Shown in pieces: positions 53,770 to 61,801 of a DNA stretch of 61,801 bases. This DNA is from Actinoplanes nipponensis (lineage in GTDB: Bacteria; Actinomycetota; Actinomycetes; Mycobacteriales; Micromonosporaceae), in NCBI RefSeq assembly GCF_016862275.1, contig NZ_BOMQ01000015.1:1-61801 (forward strand). Reading direction: 5' to 3'. The stretch's first letter is position 1. Every line of letters starts with the position of its first letter. A model generated the notes under the pieces. The model worked only from the letters and a program-made list of their open reading frames with translations, was not told where the DNA came from and did no database searches. The position numbers and the translations under genes were made by a program.

Positions 53770-54509
53770 CGGTCGGCCCCGTCTCGGGCCGGGGAGCGGA
53801 ACTCGGTGGCCGCGCCGGTGAGGTCGACGAACGCGTCCTCCAGCGAGCTGTGGCCGGATTCGGCGATCAGGCTCGCCAGGCCGGTGTCGGCGACCAGGCG
53901 GCCCTTGCCGATCACCACCACGTGCTCCGCGGTCAGCGCCATCTCGGTCATGAGGTGGGAGGAGACGAAGACCGTGCGGCCCTGGCCGGCGAGATCCCGC
54001 AGGAGACCCCGGACCCAGCGGATGCCCTCCGTGTCGAGGCCGTTGAGCGGCTCGTCGAGGATCAGGGTGTGCGGGTCGCCCAGCAGTGCGGTCGCGATGC
54101 CGAGCCGCTGCTGCATGCCGAGCGAGAAACGGCCGGCGCGACGCCTGGCCAGCTCGGTCAGGCCGACGGCGTCGATGACGTCCAGGACCCGGGACCGGGG
54201 CAGGCCGTTGGACCGGGCGAGAGCCAGCAGATGGTGGTACGGGCTGCGACCCGGATGCACGGCTCGAGCTTCCAGCAGCGCGCCGACTTCCCGCAGCGGC
54301 GTGCGATGAGCCGCGTACGCCCTGCCGTTCACCGTCACCGAGCCGCGGGTCGGCCGGTCCAGCCCCAGGATCAGCCGCATCGTCGTCGACTTGCCGGCGC
54401 CGTTGGGCCCCAGGAAGCCGGTGACCATGCCCGGCCGGACGGTGAAGGTCAAGTCCTCCACCGCGTACCTGTCGCCGTACCGCTTGGTCAGGTTTGTTGC
54501 CTCGATCAT
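53766..54509 (-). CDS. ABC transporter ATP-binding protein
   Basis: The 247-residue ATPase has Walker A LGPNGAGKST (about 33-42), signature FSLGMQQRLGIATALL and Walker B LILDEPLNGLD, followed by the switch histidine in SSHLMTEM. The serine-leucine-glycine-methionine signature is frequent in drug and lantibiotic exporters. It is divergent from a two-component system with a 150-bp spacer carrying a palindrome, so the kinase/regulator pair probably controls this exporter. Confidence 0.93.
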   Translation of the reverse strand: MIEATNLTKRYGDRYAVEDLTFTVRPGMVTGFLGPNGAGKSTTMRLILGLDRPTRGSVTVNGRAYAAHRTPLREVGALLEARAVHPGRSPYHHLLALARSNGLPRSRVLDVIDAVGLTELARRRAGRFSLGMQQRLGIATALLGDPHTLILDEPLNGLDTEGIRWVRGLLRDLAGQGRTVFVSSHLMTEMALTAEHVVVIGKGRLVADTGLASLIAESGHSSLEDAFVDLTGAATEFRSPARDGADR

Positions 54510-54582
54510 GACGCCCTCCTCCGTGGCCGCCTCCCAGGTTTCCGGCCCGGCGGTCCGCCGTCAGTGGGGTGTGCGCGCTGCC

Positions 54583-54606
54583 GAGGGTGGGGATTTCCCT
54601 ACCCTC
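54583..54606. promoter_or_regulatory. Inverted repeat between exporter and two-component genes
   Basis: GAGGGTGGGGA (54583-54593) and TCCCTACCCTC (54596-54606) pair at 10 of 11 positions with a 2-base spacer. It lies in the divergent promoter region and is the best candidate binding site for the NarL-type response regulator. Confidence 0.55.
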
Positions 54607-54660
54607 CGCCCGCGGTTTTCCGGATGGCCCCGCCCGCCCCGGCTGCTTACGGTCGACGAC

Positions 54661-55758
54661 GTGGACATCTGCTTCTTCCCGATGGACCGCATGACGACCG
54701 GGCGGTCGATATGCCACCTCCTGATCGGCGCCGCGCTGTCGATGCTCGCCGCCGCCATGTTCACCTTGCTGGTGATCCTGTGGGGCGCGGCGCTCGTCAG
54801 CCTGGTGAGCGGCCCGTCCGGCGGCGCGCTGCTGGTCGTCCTCTACGTCCTCGCCGGGCTGACCCTGCCGCTCGTCCTCGCCTGGTTCGTGCACGAGGTT
54901 GCCGTGCTGCACCGGTTGCGGTTCCAACGCCTGCTCGACGTCACCATCCCCGAGCCGGCCTGGACCCTGCGCAGCACCGGACGCCAGCTCGCCTACCACA
55001 CCTGGGCGTTGTTGATCGCCGTGCCCGCGACGGCGCTGATCCTGGCGCCGCCGGCGGCCCGGCGCTTCGTGCGCCACGATCGGGACACGGCCAGACGCCT
55101 GCTCGGGCCCACCAACGTCGAGATCCTCAAAGAGCGGGTGGACTGGCTGCGGCGCAGCCGCGCCGAGATCGTCCTGGCCACCGACGAGGAGCGTCGGCGC
55201 ATCGAACGTGACCTGCACGACGGCGCGCAGCAGCGGCTGTTGTCCCTGGCTCTCAATCTCGGCATGGCCCGGGAGGCGATCACCGAGCCGTCGCCCGAGG
55301 CCGATGCGATCGTGGCGGCGCACGACGAGGCGCTGTCGGCGCTGAGCGAGCTCCGTCAGTTCGTGAGGGGACTGCATCCGGCGGTGCTCAACGACCGCGG
55401 TCTGGACGCCGCCATCTCCGGTCTCGCCGCGCGGGCGAAGATCCCGATCCACGTTTCCGTCACGGTGCAGCCACGCTGCCCGCCGTCGATCGAAGCAGTG
55501 GCCTACTTCGTCGTTTCCGAGGCGCTGACCAACGTGGCCAAGCACTCGCGAGCGCTGATCGCCTCCGTCACCATTACTCGCCGAGGGAGCAAATTGCATA
55601 TCGAGGTCGCCGACGAGGGCCGCGGTGGCGCCACCGCCAAGCCCGGGGGCGGAATTGCCGGACTGATCCAGCGGACCGCCTCGGTGGACGGCACACTGAC
55701 GCTGAGCAGCCCGGTCGGCGGCCCGACGGTCATCAAGGTGGTGCTGCCGTGCGGCTGA
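54661..55758 (+). CDS. NarL-type sensor histidine kinase
   Basis: The 365-residue product has about four N-terminal membrane helices (about 15-135). A HisKA_3 dimerisation domain carries the phospho-accepting histidine H186 in ERDLHDGAQQRLL. A C-terminal ATPase domain shows EALTNVAKHSRA (N box), VADEGRGG and GGGIAGL (G boxes). Several start codons (GTG 54661, ATG 54682, ATG 54691) are possible and none has a strong ribosome binding site. Its stop overlaps the response regulator start by 10 bp. Together they sense a membrane or envelope signal. Confidence 0.9.
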   Translation: MDICFFPMDRMTTGRSICHLLIGAALSMLAAAMFTLLVILWGAALVSLVSGPSGGALLVVLYVLAGLTLPLVLAWFVHEVAVLHRLRFQRLLDVTIPEPAWTLRSTGRQLAYHTWALLIAVPATALILAPPAARRFVRHDRDTARRLLGPTNVEILKERVDWLRRSRAEIVLATDEERRRIERDLHDGAQQRLLSLALNLGMAREAITEPSPEADAIVAAHDEALSALSELRQFVRGLHPAVLNDRGLDAAISGLAARAKIPIHVSVTVQPRCPPSIEAVAYFVVSEALTNVAKHSRALIASVTITRRGSKLHIEVADEGRGGATAKPGGGIAGLIQRTASVDGTLTLSSPVGGPTVIKVVLPCG

Positions 55759-56393
55759 TCCTGGCGGAGGATTCGGTGCTGCTGCGCGCGGGGCTGACCA
55801 AGCTGCTCACCGATGGCGGCTTCGATGTGCTGGCCGCCGTGGGCGACGGCGAGGAGCTGCTGCGCTCGGTCGCGGAGCACGAGCCCGACGTGGTCGTCGT
55901 CGACGTCCGGATGCCGCCGACCCACACCGACGAGGGCATCCGCGCCGCGCTGGCGATCCGCGGCCGTTATCCCAAGATCGCGATCCTGGTGCTGTCGCAG
56001 TACGTCGAGGAGCGGTACGCCCACGACCTGCTGTCGGCGGCCACGAGCTCGGTCGGCTATCTGCTCAAGGACCGGGTGGCCCGGGTTCGGGACTTTCTCG
56101 ATGCGTTGCGCCGGGTGGCTGACGGTGGCACGGCGCTCGACCCGGAGGTGGTCGGTCAGCTCATGGTGCGCCGGCGGCCCGACTTCCGCGCCCGGTTGAC
56201 CCCCCGCGAGCTGGAGGTGCTGCGACTGATGGCCGAGGGACGCTCCAACAACGGGATAGTCGACACGCTCGGCGTCAGCCACAGCGCGGTGGAGAAGTAC
56301 GTGAGCAACATCTTCGCGAAGCTGGACCTGCCGCCGACCGACACCGATCACCGCCGCGTCCTGGCGGTCCTCAAGTATCTCGGAGACAGGTAG
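55749..56393 (+). CDS. NarL/LuxR-type response regulator
   Basis: The 214-residue product has a receiver domain (about 1-120) with acidic pair E7/D8, phospho-acceptor D52 in VVVDVRMPP, and lysine in LLKDRVA. The LuxR helix-turn-helix follows (about 148-205: LTPRELEVLRLMAEGRSN, VEKYVSNIFAKL). It is coupled to the kinase gene by overlap. The likely target is the divergent ABC exporter, through the palindrome at 54583-54606. GTG start. Confidence 0.93.
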   Translation: MRLILAEDSVLLRAGLTKLLTDGGFDVLAAVGDGEELLRSVAEHEPDVVVVDVRMPPTHTDEGIRAALAIRGRYPKIAILVLSQYVEERYAHDLLSAATSSVGYLLKDRVARVRDFLDALRRVADGGTALDPEVVGQLMVRRRPDFRARLTPRELEVLRLMAEGRSNNGIVDTLGVSHSAVEKYVSNIFAKLDLPPTDTDHRRVLAVLKYLGDR

Positions 56394-56540
56394 GGGCAGC
56401 CGATGACCAGCAAGCAACGCAGGACCCCACGGGCCGGTGAGGCCGTCCGGCGGGGCCGCCACCACGGATCGGCCGAGCGGGATCGCGTGCCCGGGCGCTG
56501 CCAGGGGGCTCGCCGCGCGCCGCGCCGAGCCCCGCCCGAG

Positions 56541-57419
56541 CTATCGGATCGGGCTGGTCTCGCTGAGCTCGAACTCCTCGTCACGGCTCTCCGGCCGCAC
56601 CGGCGGCTGCCTGCGCAACGCCGCCGTCGCCTCGGCCTTGGCCAGCGCCACCGGGAAGCCGCGGGTCGCCCGCCACAGCTTGACGATCAGCAGCGCCTCG
56701 AAGCCCACGAGCAGCGTGCCCGCGACCACCGAGGTGGCGATGACCTGTCCGGTCAGCGGGCCGATGATGAAGACGGTCATCTCGAACTCGATGCCGCTGA
56801 ACAGATGCGTCCGGATGCGGCGCTGCAGCAGCGCGGCGCGGAAGCGGGCGCGCAGTCCGTGCGGAGGCATCGGCATGTCGGTCAGCGGTTCTTCCGATGC
56901 CGTGCCGCGCGCCTCCTCCAGCAGCTCGCGCATGCTCTGCCGGGTCTTCGCCATCTGCTGGGAGTTCAGGTAGCGGAACAGATCCAGGAACGTCACCACG
57001 ACCAGCGTCCAGAGGAATGCCACGTGTCCGGTGCGCGCCCACTGGCCGCCGAACAGGGCGGCCGCGCACATGAACACGCGGAGCCGGTCGAACATGAAGT
57101 CGAACCAGGCCCCGAACATGGAGCCGGTCCCGTTCAGCCGGGCCACCTTGCCGTCCATGCAGTCCACGACGAAGCTCAGGTGGAACAGCGCCGCCCCCGC
57201 GATCAGCCACCAGCGGTCCTGGGCCAGGAAGCACGCCGCCGATCCCACGCCCAGCAGCATCGCCAGCACGGTCAGCAGGTTCGGGGTGATCCACCGGTAG
57301 GGGGCGACGAGGCGGACCAGCCTCGCCGCGAGCGGATCGACGAGCAGAACGGTCCACCACGCATCCCGGACCTTGTAGGTCTGCTCGCGGATGTCCTGCA
57401 GTGAAGAGCGACGCACCAT
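56541..57419 (-). CDS. CDP-alcohol phosphatidyltransferase
   Basis: The 292-residue membrane enzyme carries the complete family motif DG-x2-AR-x8-G-x3-D-x3-D (DGKVARLNGTGSMFGAWFDF, then FD; about residues 87-110). The motif lies between membrane helices. Such enzymes join a CDP-activated diacylglycerol or other CDP-alcohol to a second alcohol and make phospholipids or, in actinobacteria, phosphatidylinositol-type precursors. The acceptor is not clear. The C-terminal about 40 residues are charged. ATG at 57419 fits better than TTG at 57431. It stands alone between the response regulator and the TRAP genes. Confidence 0.9.
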   Translation of the reverse strand: MVRRSSLQDIREQTYKVRDAWWTVLLVDPLAARLVRLVAPYRWITPNLLTVLAMLLGVGSAACFLAQDRWWLIAGAALFHLSFVVDCMDGKVARLNGTGSMFGAWFDFMFDRLRVFMCAAALFGGQWARTGHVAFLWTLVVVTFLDLFRYLNSQQMAKTRQSMRELLEEARGTASEEPLTDMPMPPHGLRARFRAALLQRRIRTHLFSGIEFEMTVFIIGPLTGQVIATSVVAGTLLVGFEALLIVKLWRATRGFPVALAKAEATAALRRQPPVRPESRDEEFELSETSPIR

Positions 57420-57509
57420 AACCGGTATCAACGGCTCGGCCGAGACGCGGAAACTACTTTTGCCCGTTTTGTGACTAGTTGGTGTCCTGAGTTGTCCACA
57501 GTCGCGTCA

Positions 57510-60089
57510 ATGACAGGTTACAAGCCGGATCGTGCAGAGTACGGTCCGTTCATGGTCGACGGTCGATATCGGACCGGCCGCACGGCAGCCCAGGACGGCC
57601 CCGACGGCCTCGCCTCCACGGTGGATCCGGGGGCTTCCGTGGCGGCTCTCGATCGGCCCGCCGACACCCCGCTCGCCGACCCGGCGGCGGTGCACTTCGA
57701 CGACGAGGAGCGTCCCGCCCGGGCGCTGACCGGCCGGATCGGCATCGGCGTCGCGGTCGTCGCCTTCGCCGTCGCGCTGCTGGTGCTCTGGCAGGTGTTC
57801 CGGCCGCTCGCCCAGGGCAGCCAGTTCTACCTGATCATCTTCTTGTCCGGCACGCTTCCGCTCGTCTTCCTGGTCTACCGCGCCGGCTCCCCGATCAGAA
57901 GGACGAACGACCCCGCACCCCAGCGATGGCGGGAGACGGCCGGGTCGCCGGGACCGGCGAACGGTGTCCACCCGAGCGAAGAGAGGGAGAGGAGAAGGGA
58001 GGAGGAGCGGAGGGCTGGAAGGAGCGGGCCGCCAAAACCGGCAGATGGGCTCAGCCCGGTCGAGGACCAGGAGCGGGAGCGGAGGCAGGAGCGGCAGCGA
58101 GACCAGGAGCAGCAGCGGGACCAGGAGCCGCAGCCGAGGACGGGAAGGCCCGGACCGCCGGGGCCGGCGGACGACCTCAAGCCGGTCGAGGACCAGAAGC
58201 AGGAGTCGGACGAGGAAGAGGAACAGGAACAGCAACCCGGAAGAACGGAACCCCCAGCCCCGACGAACCACCTCGAGCCGTCCGAGAAGCCGGTCGAGAC
58301 CAGGGACCGGAACGAGACCAGGGACAGGAAAAGGCCGACGGAAGGGAAAACCACCCGCCGAGACCTCCCCACCCCCCTCGACTGGACCCTGGCCGCCCTC
58401 ACCCTGCTGGTCTGCCTCTACCCGCTCAACCCCCTCACCGGCGGCTACAACGAGTTCCTCAACCGTCAGGGCCTGCTCGACACCGCCGACGTCATCGCCG
58501 GCGCGGTCCTGCTCGTGCTCGTCGTCGAGGCCTGCCGCCGTACCACCGGATTGGCCCTTCCCGTGGTCTGCCTGGCCTTCCTGGCCTACGGCTACTACGG
58601 CGGCCTGCTGCCGCAGGACTGGTCCATCGCCCACTCCGGCCTGGACTTCGCCCAGATCGTCGACGCGCTCTACAACTCGGGCAGCGGCTTCTACGGCACC
58701 CCGCTGGATGTGGCCGCCACCTACATCGTGCTGTTCACGATCTACGGGGCCGTGCTGGACCTGTCGGGGGCGAGCCGCTTCTTCGTCGACCTGTCCGTCG
58801 CGGCGTTCCGCAAGTCGCGCAGCGCTGCCGGGCGTACCGCCGTCGCCGCCGGCTTTCTGCTCGGCACCGTTTCCGGTTCCGGAACCGCGACGGCCGTCAG
58901 TGTCGGCGCGGTCACCTGGCCGTTGTTGCGCCGGGCCGGTTATCCGGCCGAGCAGGCCGGCGGCATGCTCGCGGCCGCCGGGGTCGGGGCGATTCTCTCC
59001 CCGCCGACGCTGGGGGCGGCCGCGTTCATCGTGGCCGAGTACCTCGACGTCTCCTATCTGACCGTGCTCGGCTGGGCGATGATTCCCACCGTCCTGTACT
59101 ACCTGGGCATTCTGCTCGCGGTCGAGATCGACGTGCGGCGGTTCCGGGTGCGGCCCGTCGAGGTGCCGCAGGTCAGCGTGTGGCGGCTGCTGGGCCGCTT
59201 CGGCTACCACTTCTCGTCGCTGGTGATGATCGTCGTTCTGCTCGCCGTCGGGCAGAGCGCCACCCGGGCGGTGGTCTATGCGACGCTGCTGGCCGCGGCG
59301 CTGTCCTTCCTGGACCGGCGTTCCTGGCTCACCCCGGGACGGTTGTTCGCCGCGTTGTCGGCCGGTGTCCGCGGCGTGCTGCCCGTGGTCGCCGTCTGCG
59401 CCGCCGCGGGCATCATCACGGCGACCACGACGAAGACCGGCCTCGGCGCCCAGCTGGCGTCGTTGCTGGTCGGCGGCGCCCGCGCGGTCACCGACAACCC
59501 GACCGCGGTGCTGGCGCTGACCGTCGTGCTGGCGGCCGTCGCGCTGGCGATCCTCGGGCTCGCCGTGCCGGTCACCGCCAGTTTCATCATCGGCTGGGTG
59601 ATCATCGGGCCGGCGCTGCTGGCGCTCGGCGTCTCGGCGCCCGCCGCCGCGATGTTCGTCTTCTACTACTCGGTGCTGTCCGAGGTCACGCCGCCGACCG
59701 CCCTCGCGGCGGTCGGCGCCAGCGCGATCACCGGCGGCCGCACCGTGCCCACGATGTGGCAGGCGCTCAAGTACGCGCTGCCCGCGTTCCTGGCACCCAT
59801 CGCGTTCGTGCTCACCGACCCCGGCGAGTACCTGCTCGCCCGCGGCCCGGCGACCGGCATCGTCTGGGCCACGGCCGTCGCCGTACTCGCGGTGGTCGGC
59901 CTGGCCGTGGCCACCGGCGGCTGGGTGCCCGGCGTCGGCGCGGCCGGACCGGCCAGCCGCGTCCTGGGCGGGCTCGCCGGGCTGCTCCTGCTCTATCTGG
60001 CGCCGTTCACCATCGCGGCCGGCGCCGTCGCGCTCGCTCTCGCTGCGGGGATCGCCATCATCCATCGAACGGGGAGGACCACGCCATGA
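57510..60089 (+). CDS. TRAP-TAXI transporter fused permease with a charged repeat insert
   Basis: This is about 859 residues and fuses the small and large membrane subunits of a TRAP transporter of the TAXI type. Many helices follow residue 290, with the family stretches GSGTATAVSVGAVTWPLL, GAILSPPTLGAAAFIVAEY and SEVTPPTALAAVG. Two helices lie ahead (about 78-128). Between them and the rest is an unusual insert of about 155 residues (about 131-285), very rich in Glu, Arg, Gln and Pro. It consists of about four degenerate units carrying GPP-PAD-L-PVEDQ-like segments. The first about 70 residues are also disordered. The substrate is unknown (TAXI systems move carboxylates or amino acids). Starts at 57510 and 57552 are both possible. 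Confidence 0.88.
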   Translation: MTGYKPDRAEYGPFMVDGRYRTGRTAAQDGPDGLASTVDPGASVAALDRPADTPLADPAAVHFDDEERPARALTGRIGIGVAVVAFAVALLVLWQVFRPLAQGSQFYLIIFLSGTLPLVFLVYRAGSPIRRTNDPAPQRWRETAGSPGPANGVHPSEERERRREEERRAGRSGPPKPADGLSPVEDQERERRQERQRDQEQQRDQEPQPRTGRPGPPGPADDLKPVEDQKQESDEEEEQEQQPGRTEPPAPTNHLEPSEKPVETRDRNETRDRKRPTEGKTTRRDLPTPLDWTLAALTLLVCLYPLNPLTGGYNEFLNRQGLLDTADVIAGAVLLVLVVEACRRTTGLALPVVCLAFLAYGYYGGLLPQDWSIAHSGLDFAQIVDALYNSGSGFYGTPLDVAATYIVLFTIYGAVLDLSGASRFFVDLSVAAFRKSRSAAGRTAVAAGFLLGTVSGSGTATAVSVGAVTWPLLRRAGYPAEQAGGMLAAAGVGAILSPPTLGAAAFIVAEYLDVSYLTVLGWAMIPTVLYYLGILLAVEIDVRRFRVRPVEVPQVSVWRLLGRFGYHFSSLVMIVVLLAVGQSATRAVVYATLLAAALSFLDRRSWLTPGRLFAALSAGVRGVLPVVAVCAAAGIITATTTKTGLGAQLASLLVGGARAVTDNPTAVLALTVVLAAVALAILGLAVPVTASFIIGWVIIGPALLALGVSAPAAAMFVFYYSVLSEVTPPTALAAVGASAITGGRTVPTMWQALKYALPAFLAPIAFVLTDPGEYLLARGPATGIVWATAVAVLAVVGLAVATGGWVPGVGAAGPASRVLGGLAGLLLLYLAPFTIAAGAVALALAAGIAIIHRTGRTTP

Positions 60090-61090
60090 GGAAGACTTTC
60101 GCGCTGGCCGCCGCCGGCACGCTCGCCGCCGCCGCGCTGACCGGGTGCGGCGGCAAGCAGGACGCCGCCACGCAGGACACCGGCGGCGCGGTGACCTGCG
60201 AGGTCGCCAAGGAGACCCGGATCGGCATCGCCACCGGCAACGCGACCGGCGTCTACTTCGCGCTCGGCAACGCGTTCGCCGAGCAGATCGGCGCGGCCGG
60301 CGGCAAACTCAAGGCGACGGCGTCGGAGACCGGCGCCTCCGTGCAGAACATCCAGCAGCTCGTCGCGGGCGAGTTCGACGTGGCGTTCTCGCTGGCCGAC
60401 AGCGCCGCCGACGCGGTGAACGGCGTCAACAGCTTCACCACCAGGCAGCCGGTGCAGGCGCTCGCCCGCATCCACACCAACTACACGCAGGTCATCGTGC
60501 GCAAGGCGGCGGGCATCAAGGACGTCGCGGGCATGAAGGGCAAGCGCGTCTCGACCGGCTCCCCCAAGTCCGGCACGGAGGTGATCGCCAAGCGGATGCT
60601 GAAGGCGGCGGGCCTCGACCCGGACAAGGACATCCAGGCCCAACGGCTGGACCTGGTCAAGACGGTCGACGGGATGAAGGACGGCTCGATCGACGCGCTG
60701 TTCTGGTCGGGTGGCCTGCCCACCCCGGGCATCACCGACCTGCTGACCACGTCGGCCGGGCAGGTGCAGTTCCTGGACGTCACCGGCCTGCTGCCGGAAC
60801 TGCAAAAGATCAACCCTGTCTACGAGACGGGCACGATCCCGGCCGCCGCCTACAAGACCCCGGCGGACGTGCCGACCATCGTCGTGCCGAACCTCCTGCT
60901 CGTCCGCGACAACCTCGACGCGAACGTGGCCTGCGTGCTGACGAAAACCCTGTTCGAACGCAAGCCGCAGCTCGAACAGGCCAACGCCGCGGCGAAGGAG
61001 ATCAGCCTGGACAAGGCCCGCAGGACGGAGCCGGTGGTGCTGCACCGCGGCGCGGTCGCGGCCCTGGACAAGCTGAACGCTCCGCGCTAA
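60086..61090 (+). CDS. TAXI-family TRAP transporter substrate-binding lipoprotein
   Basis: The 334-residue product has a lipoprotein signal with lipobox ALTGCGG (C21). It has the TAXI family core: TRIGIATGNATGVYFALGNAF, FDVAFSLADSAADAVNG, GKRVSTGSPKSGTEVIAKR, and DALFWSGGLPTPGITDL. It delivers substrate to the permease encoded just before it; the ATG overlaps the permease stop (ATGA). This is the last gene before the repeat-rich end of the window. Confidence 0.93.
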   Translation: MRKTFALAAAGTLAAAALTGCGGKQDAATQDTGGAVTCEVAKETRIGIATGNATGVYFALGNAFAEQIGAAGGKLKATASETGASVQNIQQLVAGEFDVAFSLADSAADAVNGVNSFTTRQPVQALARIHTNYTQVIVRKAAGIKDVAGMKGKRVSTGSPKSGTEVIAKRMLKAAGLDPDKDIQAQRLDLVKTVDGMKDGSIDALFWSGGLPTPGITDLLTTSAGQVQFLDVTGLLPELQKINPVYETGTIPAAAYKTPADVPTIVVPNLLLVRDNLDANVACVLTKTLFERKPQLEQANAAAKEISLDKARRTEPVVLHRGAVAALDKLNAPR

Positions 61091-61115
61091 AGGAAAGATC
61101 AAATTCTTGAGGGCC

Positions 61116-61225
61116 ATGTCGTGCCTGGTTGCATGGTGCTGACCGTCGCTCCCGCCGATTGCGGGGTCCGTGCTTTGTTCCAGTCGGTTTCTGGTGGGTG
61201 CATGGTGGGGCTGGGGGCGGGGATG
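61116..61225 (+). repeat. 110-bp dispersed repeat, copy B
   Basis: Inverted partner of the element at 857-966, about 90 percent identical over 110 bp without gaps. It begins 26 bp after the transporter gene. Both copies lie immediately behind the outermost real gene at each end. The rest of 61226-61392 shows no gene. Confidence 0.7.
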
Positions 61226-61392
61226 CCTCACTCCGGGAAGTCAGGTTGATCCGCGCTTAGGAACATCCCGCCAGGCCGTGGTGTGGTCCGGTCGGGTGCC
61301 CTTCGCGGGCGGGTCTGCGGTGGCAGCCGGTGGTTGCCGCGCCATGGGTCTTGGCCGCGGCTCGGTGGCTTGCGCCTCCGGCCTCAGTCGAT

Positions 61393-61510
61393 CGGCGACC
61401 GGCGCGACCGGCGACCCGCGACCGGCGACCGGCGACCGGCGGCGACCGGCGACCCGCGCGACCGGCGACCGGCGACCGGCGACCGGCGGCGACCCGCGAC
61501 CGGCGACTGG
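61393..61510. repeat. Heptamer tandem repeat (GGCGACC)n
   Basis: About 15 near-perfect copies of GGCGACC with small interruptions (GCGACC, GGCGACT) run through this stretch. It is probably non-coding. The open frames across it give only Arg/Pro/Ala repeats. Confidence 0.75.
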
Positions 61511-61689
61511 CGACTGGCGGGTCTCGGCCCCTGTCGGTCAGGTGCTTCGTCACTTCCGGTCGGCGTCGCCTCCGCCCCGGCCGAGGCGACATGGTGTTCG
61601 CGGGTTTCCGTGCTCAGCTTCCCAGTCTCGCGCGGAGTGCTCCGACCACGTTCGCGGCCCCGACACCCTTGGGAGCTCTGACCCGCGCT

Positions 61690-61740
61690 GGATCTTGTGG
61701 CCGCAAGGCCTCCAAATGGACAGCGACTCATCAAGATCCG
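61690..61740 (-). repeat. Inverted-repeat element, right copy
   Basis: GGATCTTG (61690-61697) and CAAGATCC (61732-61739) bound a 34-bp spacer ending in ACTCAT. It is oriented opposite to the copy at 219-270, where ATGAGT follows the left arm. The spacer sequences differ, so only arms, spacing and the ATGAGT extension are shared. Confidence 0.55.
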
Positions 61741-61743
61741 GGG

Positions 61744-61801
61744 CGAGGGGGCGAGGGGGCGAGGGGGCGAGGGGGCGAGGGGGCGAGGGGGCGAGGGGGC
61801 G
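61744..61801. repeat. 8-bp tandem repeat (CGAGGGGG)n at the window edge
   Basis: About seven copies of CGAGGGGG run to the last base of the window, so the array is cut off here. It follows directly after the right copy of the inverted-repeat element. Confidence 0.8.

Overview
The window is very GC-rich, uses many GTG starts, and packs its genes with 4-bp stop/start overlaps (ATGA or GTGA). It encodes Lsr2, a mycobacterial-type BioB followed by a small BsaP-like protein, several LacI regulators and a CebR-type operator. Together these point to a filamentous actinobacterium, most likely Micromonosporaceae (Actinoplanes-like). The family assignment is inference; no rRNA, tRNA, CRISPR array, transposase or phage gene was seen.

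Layout. 1-970 has no gene: GC-rich tandem repeats, a purine-rich stretch and a 110-bp element whose inverted partner lies at 61116-61225. 978-4322 (minus): small membrane protein, lipid kinase, GAF protein, CNNM/CorC-type membrane protein. 4455-7875: biotin genes, bioF-bioD facing bioB-bsaP. 7937-11020 (minus): two ACT-domain proteins (one fused to an acetyltransferase) and a CebR-like LacI regulator. 11118-11944: a 39-residue Cys-rich protein coupled to a RibD-type reductase. 12037-18453: a HerA - SbcD - SbcC - NurA operon, a complete archaeal-style DNA-end-resection set whose HerA ends in an SSB-like acidic tip. 18454-19988 is a gene-poor repeat region. 19989-24690: SigL-like ECF sigma factor, zinc anti-sigma factor and three exported proteins. 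25028-27486: AlkA-like glycosylase, ROK kinase, HAD hydrolase. 27469-30387 (minus): methyltransferase-pxpABC operon (5-oxoprolinase). 30463-33540: large membrane GGDEF-EAL protein. 33658-38713: small exported protein, epimerase, PaoABC-like molybdenum aldehyde dehydrogenase. 38786-46881: Lsr2, GH12 cellulase under a CebR box, GMC oxidoreductase, zinc alcohol dehydrogenase, two LacI regulators around a GH26 mannanase. 46892-52939: GAF-LuxR regulator, two AMP-forming acyl-CoA synthetases sharing an upstream palindrome, and an exported TAP-type hydrolase. 53017-56393: ABC exporter facing a NarL-type two-component system. 56541-61090: CDP-alcohol phosphatidyltransferase and a TRAP-TAXI transporter. 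61091-61801 is again gene-free and repeat-rich.

Most notable: (i) the HerA-SbcD-SbcC-NurA operon with an exact SSB-like tail on HerA; (ii) two short repeat families placed as mirror images at the two ends of the window; (iii) a palindrome CCACCCC-N6-GGGGTGG shared by the two acyl-CoA synthetase genes next to a GAF-LuxR regulator; (iv) low-complexity expansions inside BioD and inside a TRAP permease; (v) translationally coupled Cys-rich microproteins beside bioB and beside the RibD-like gene.
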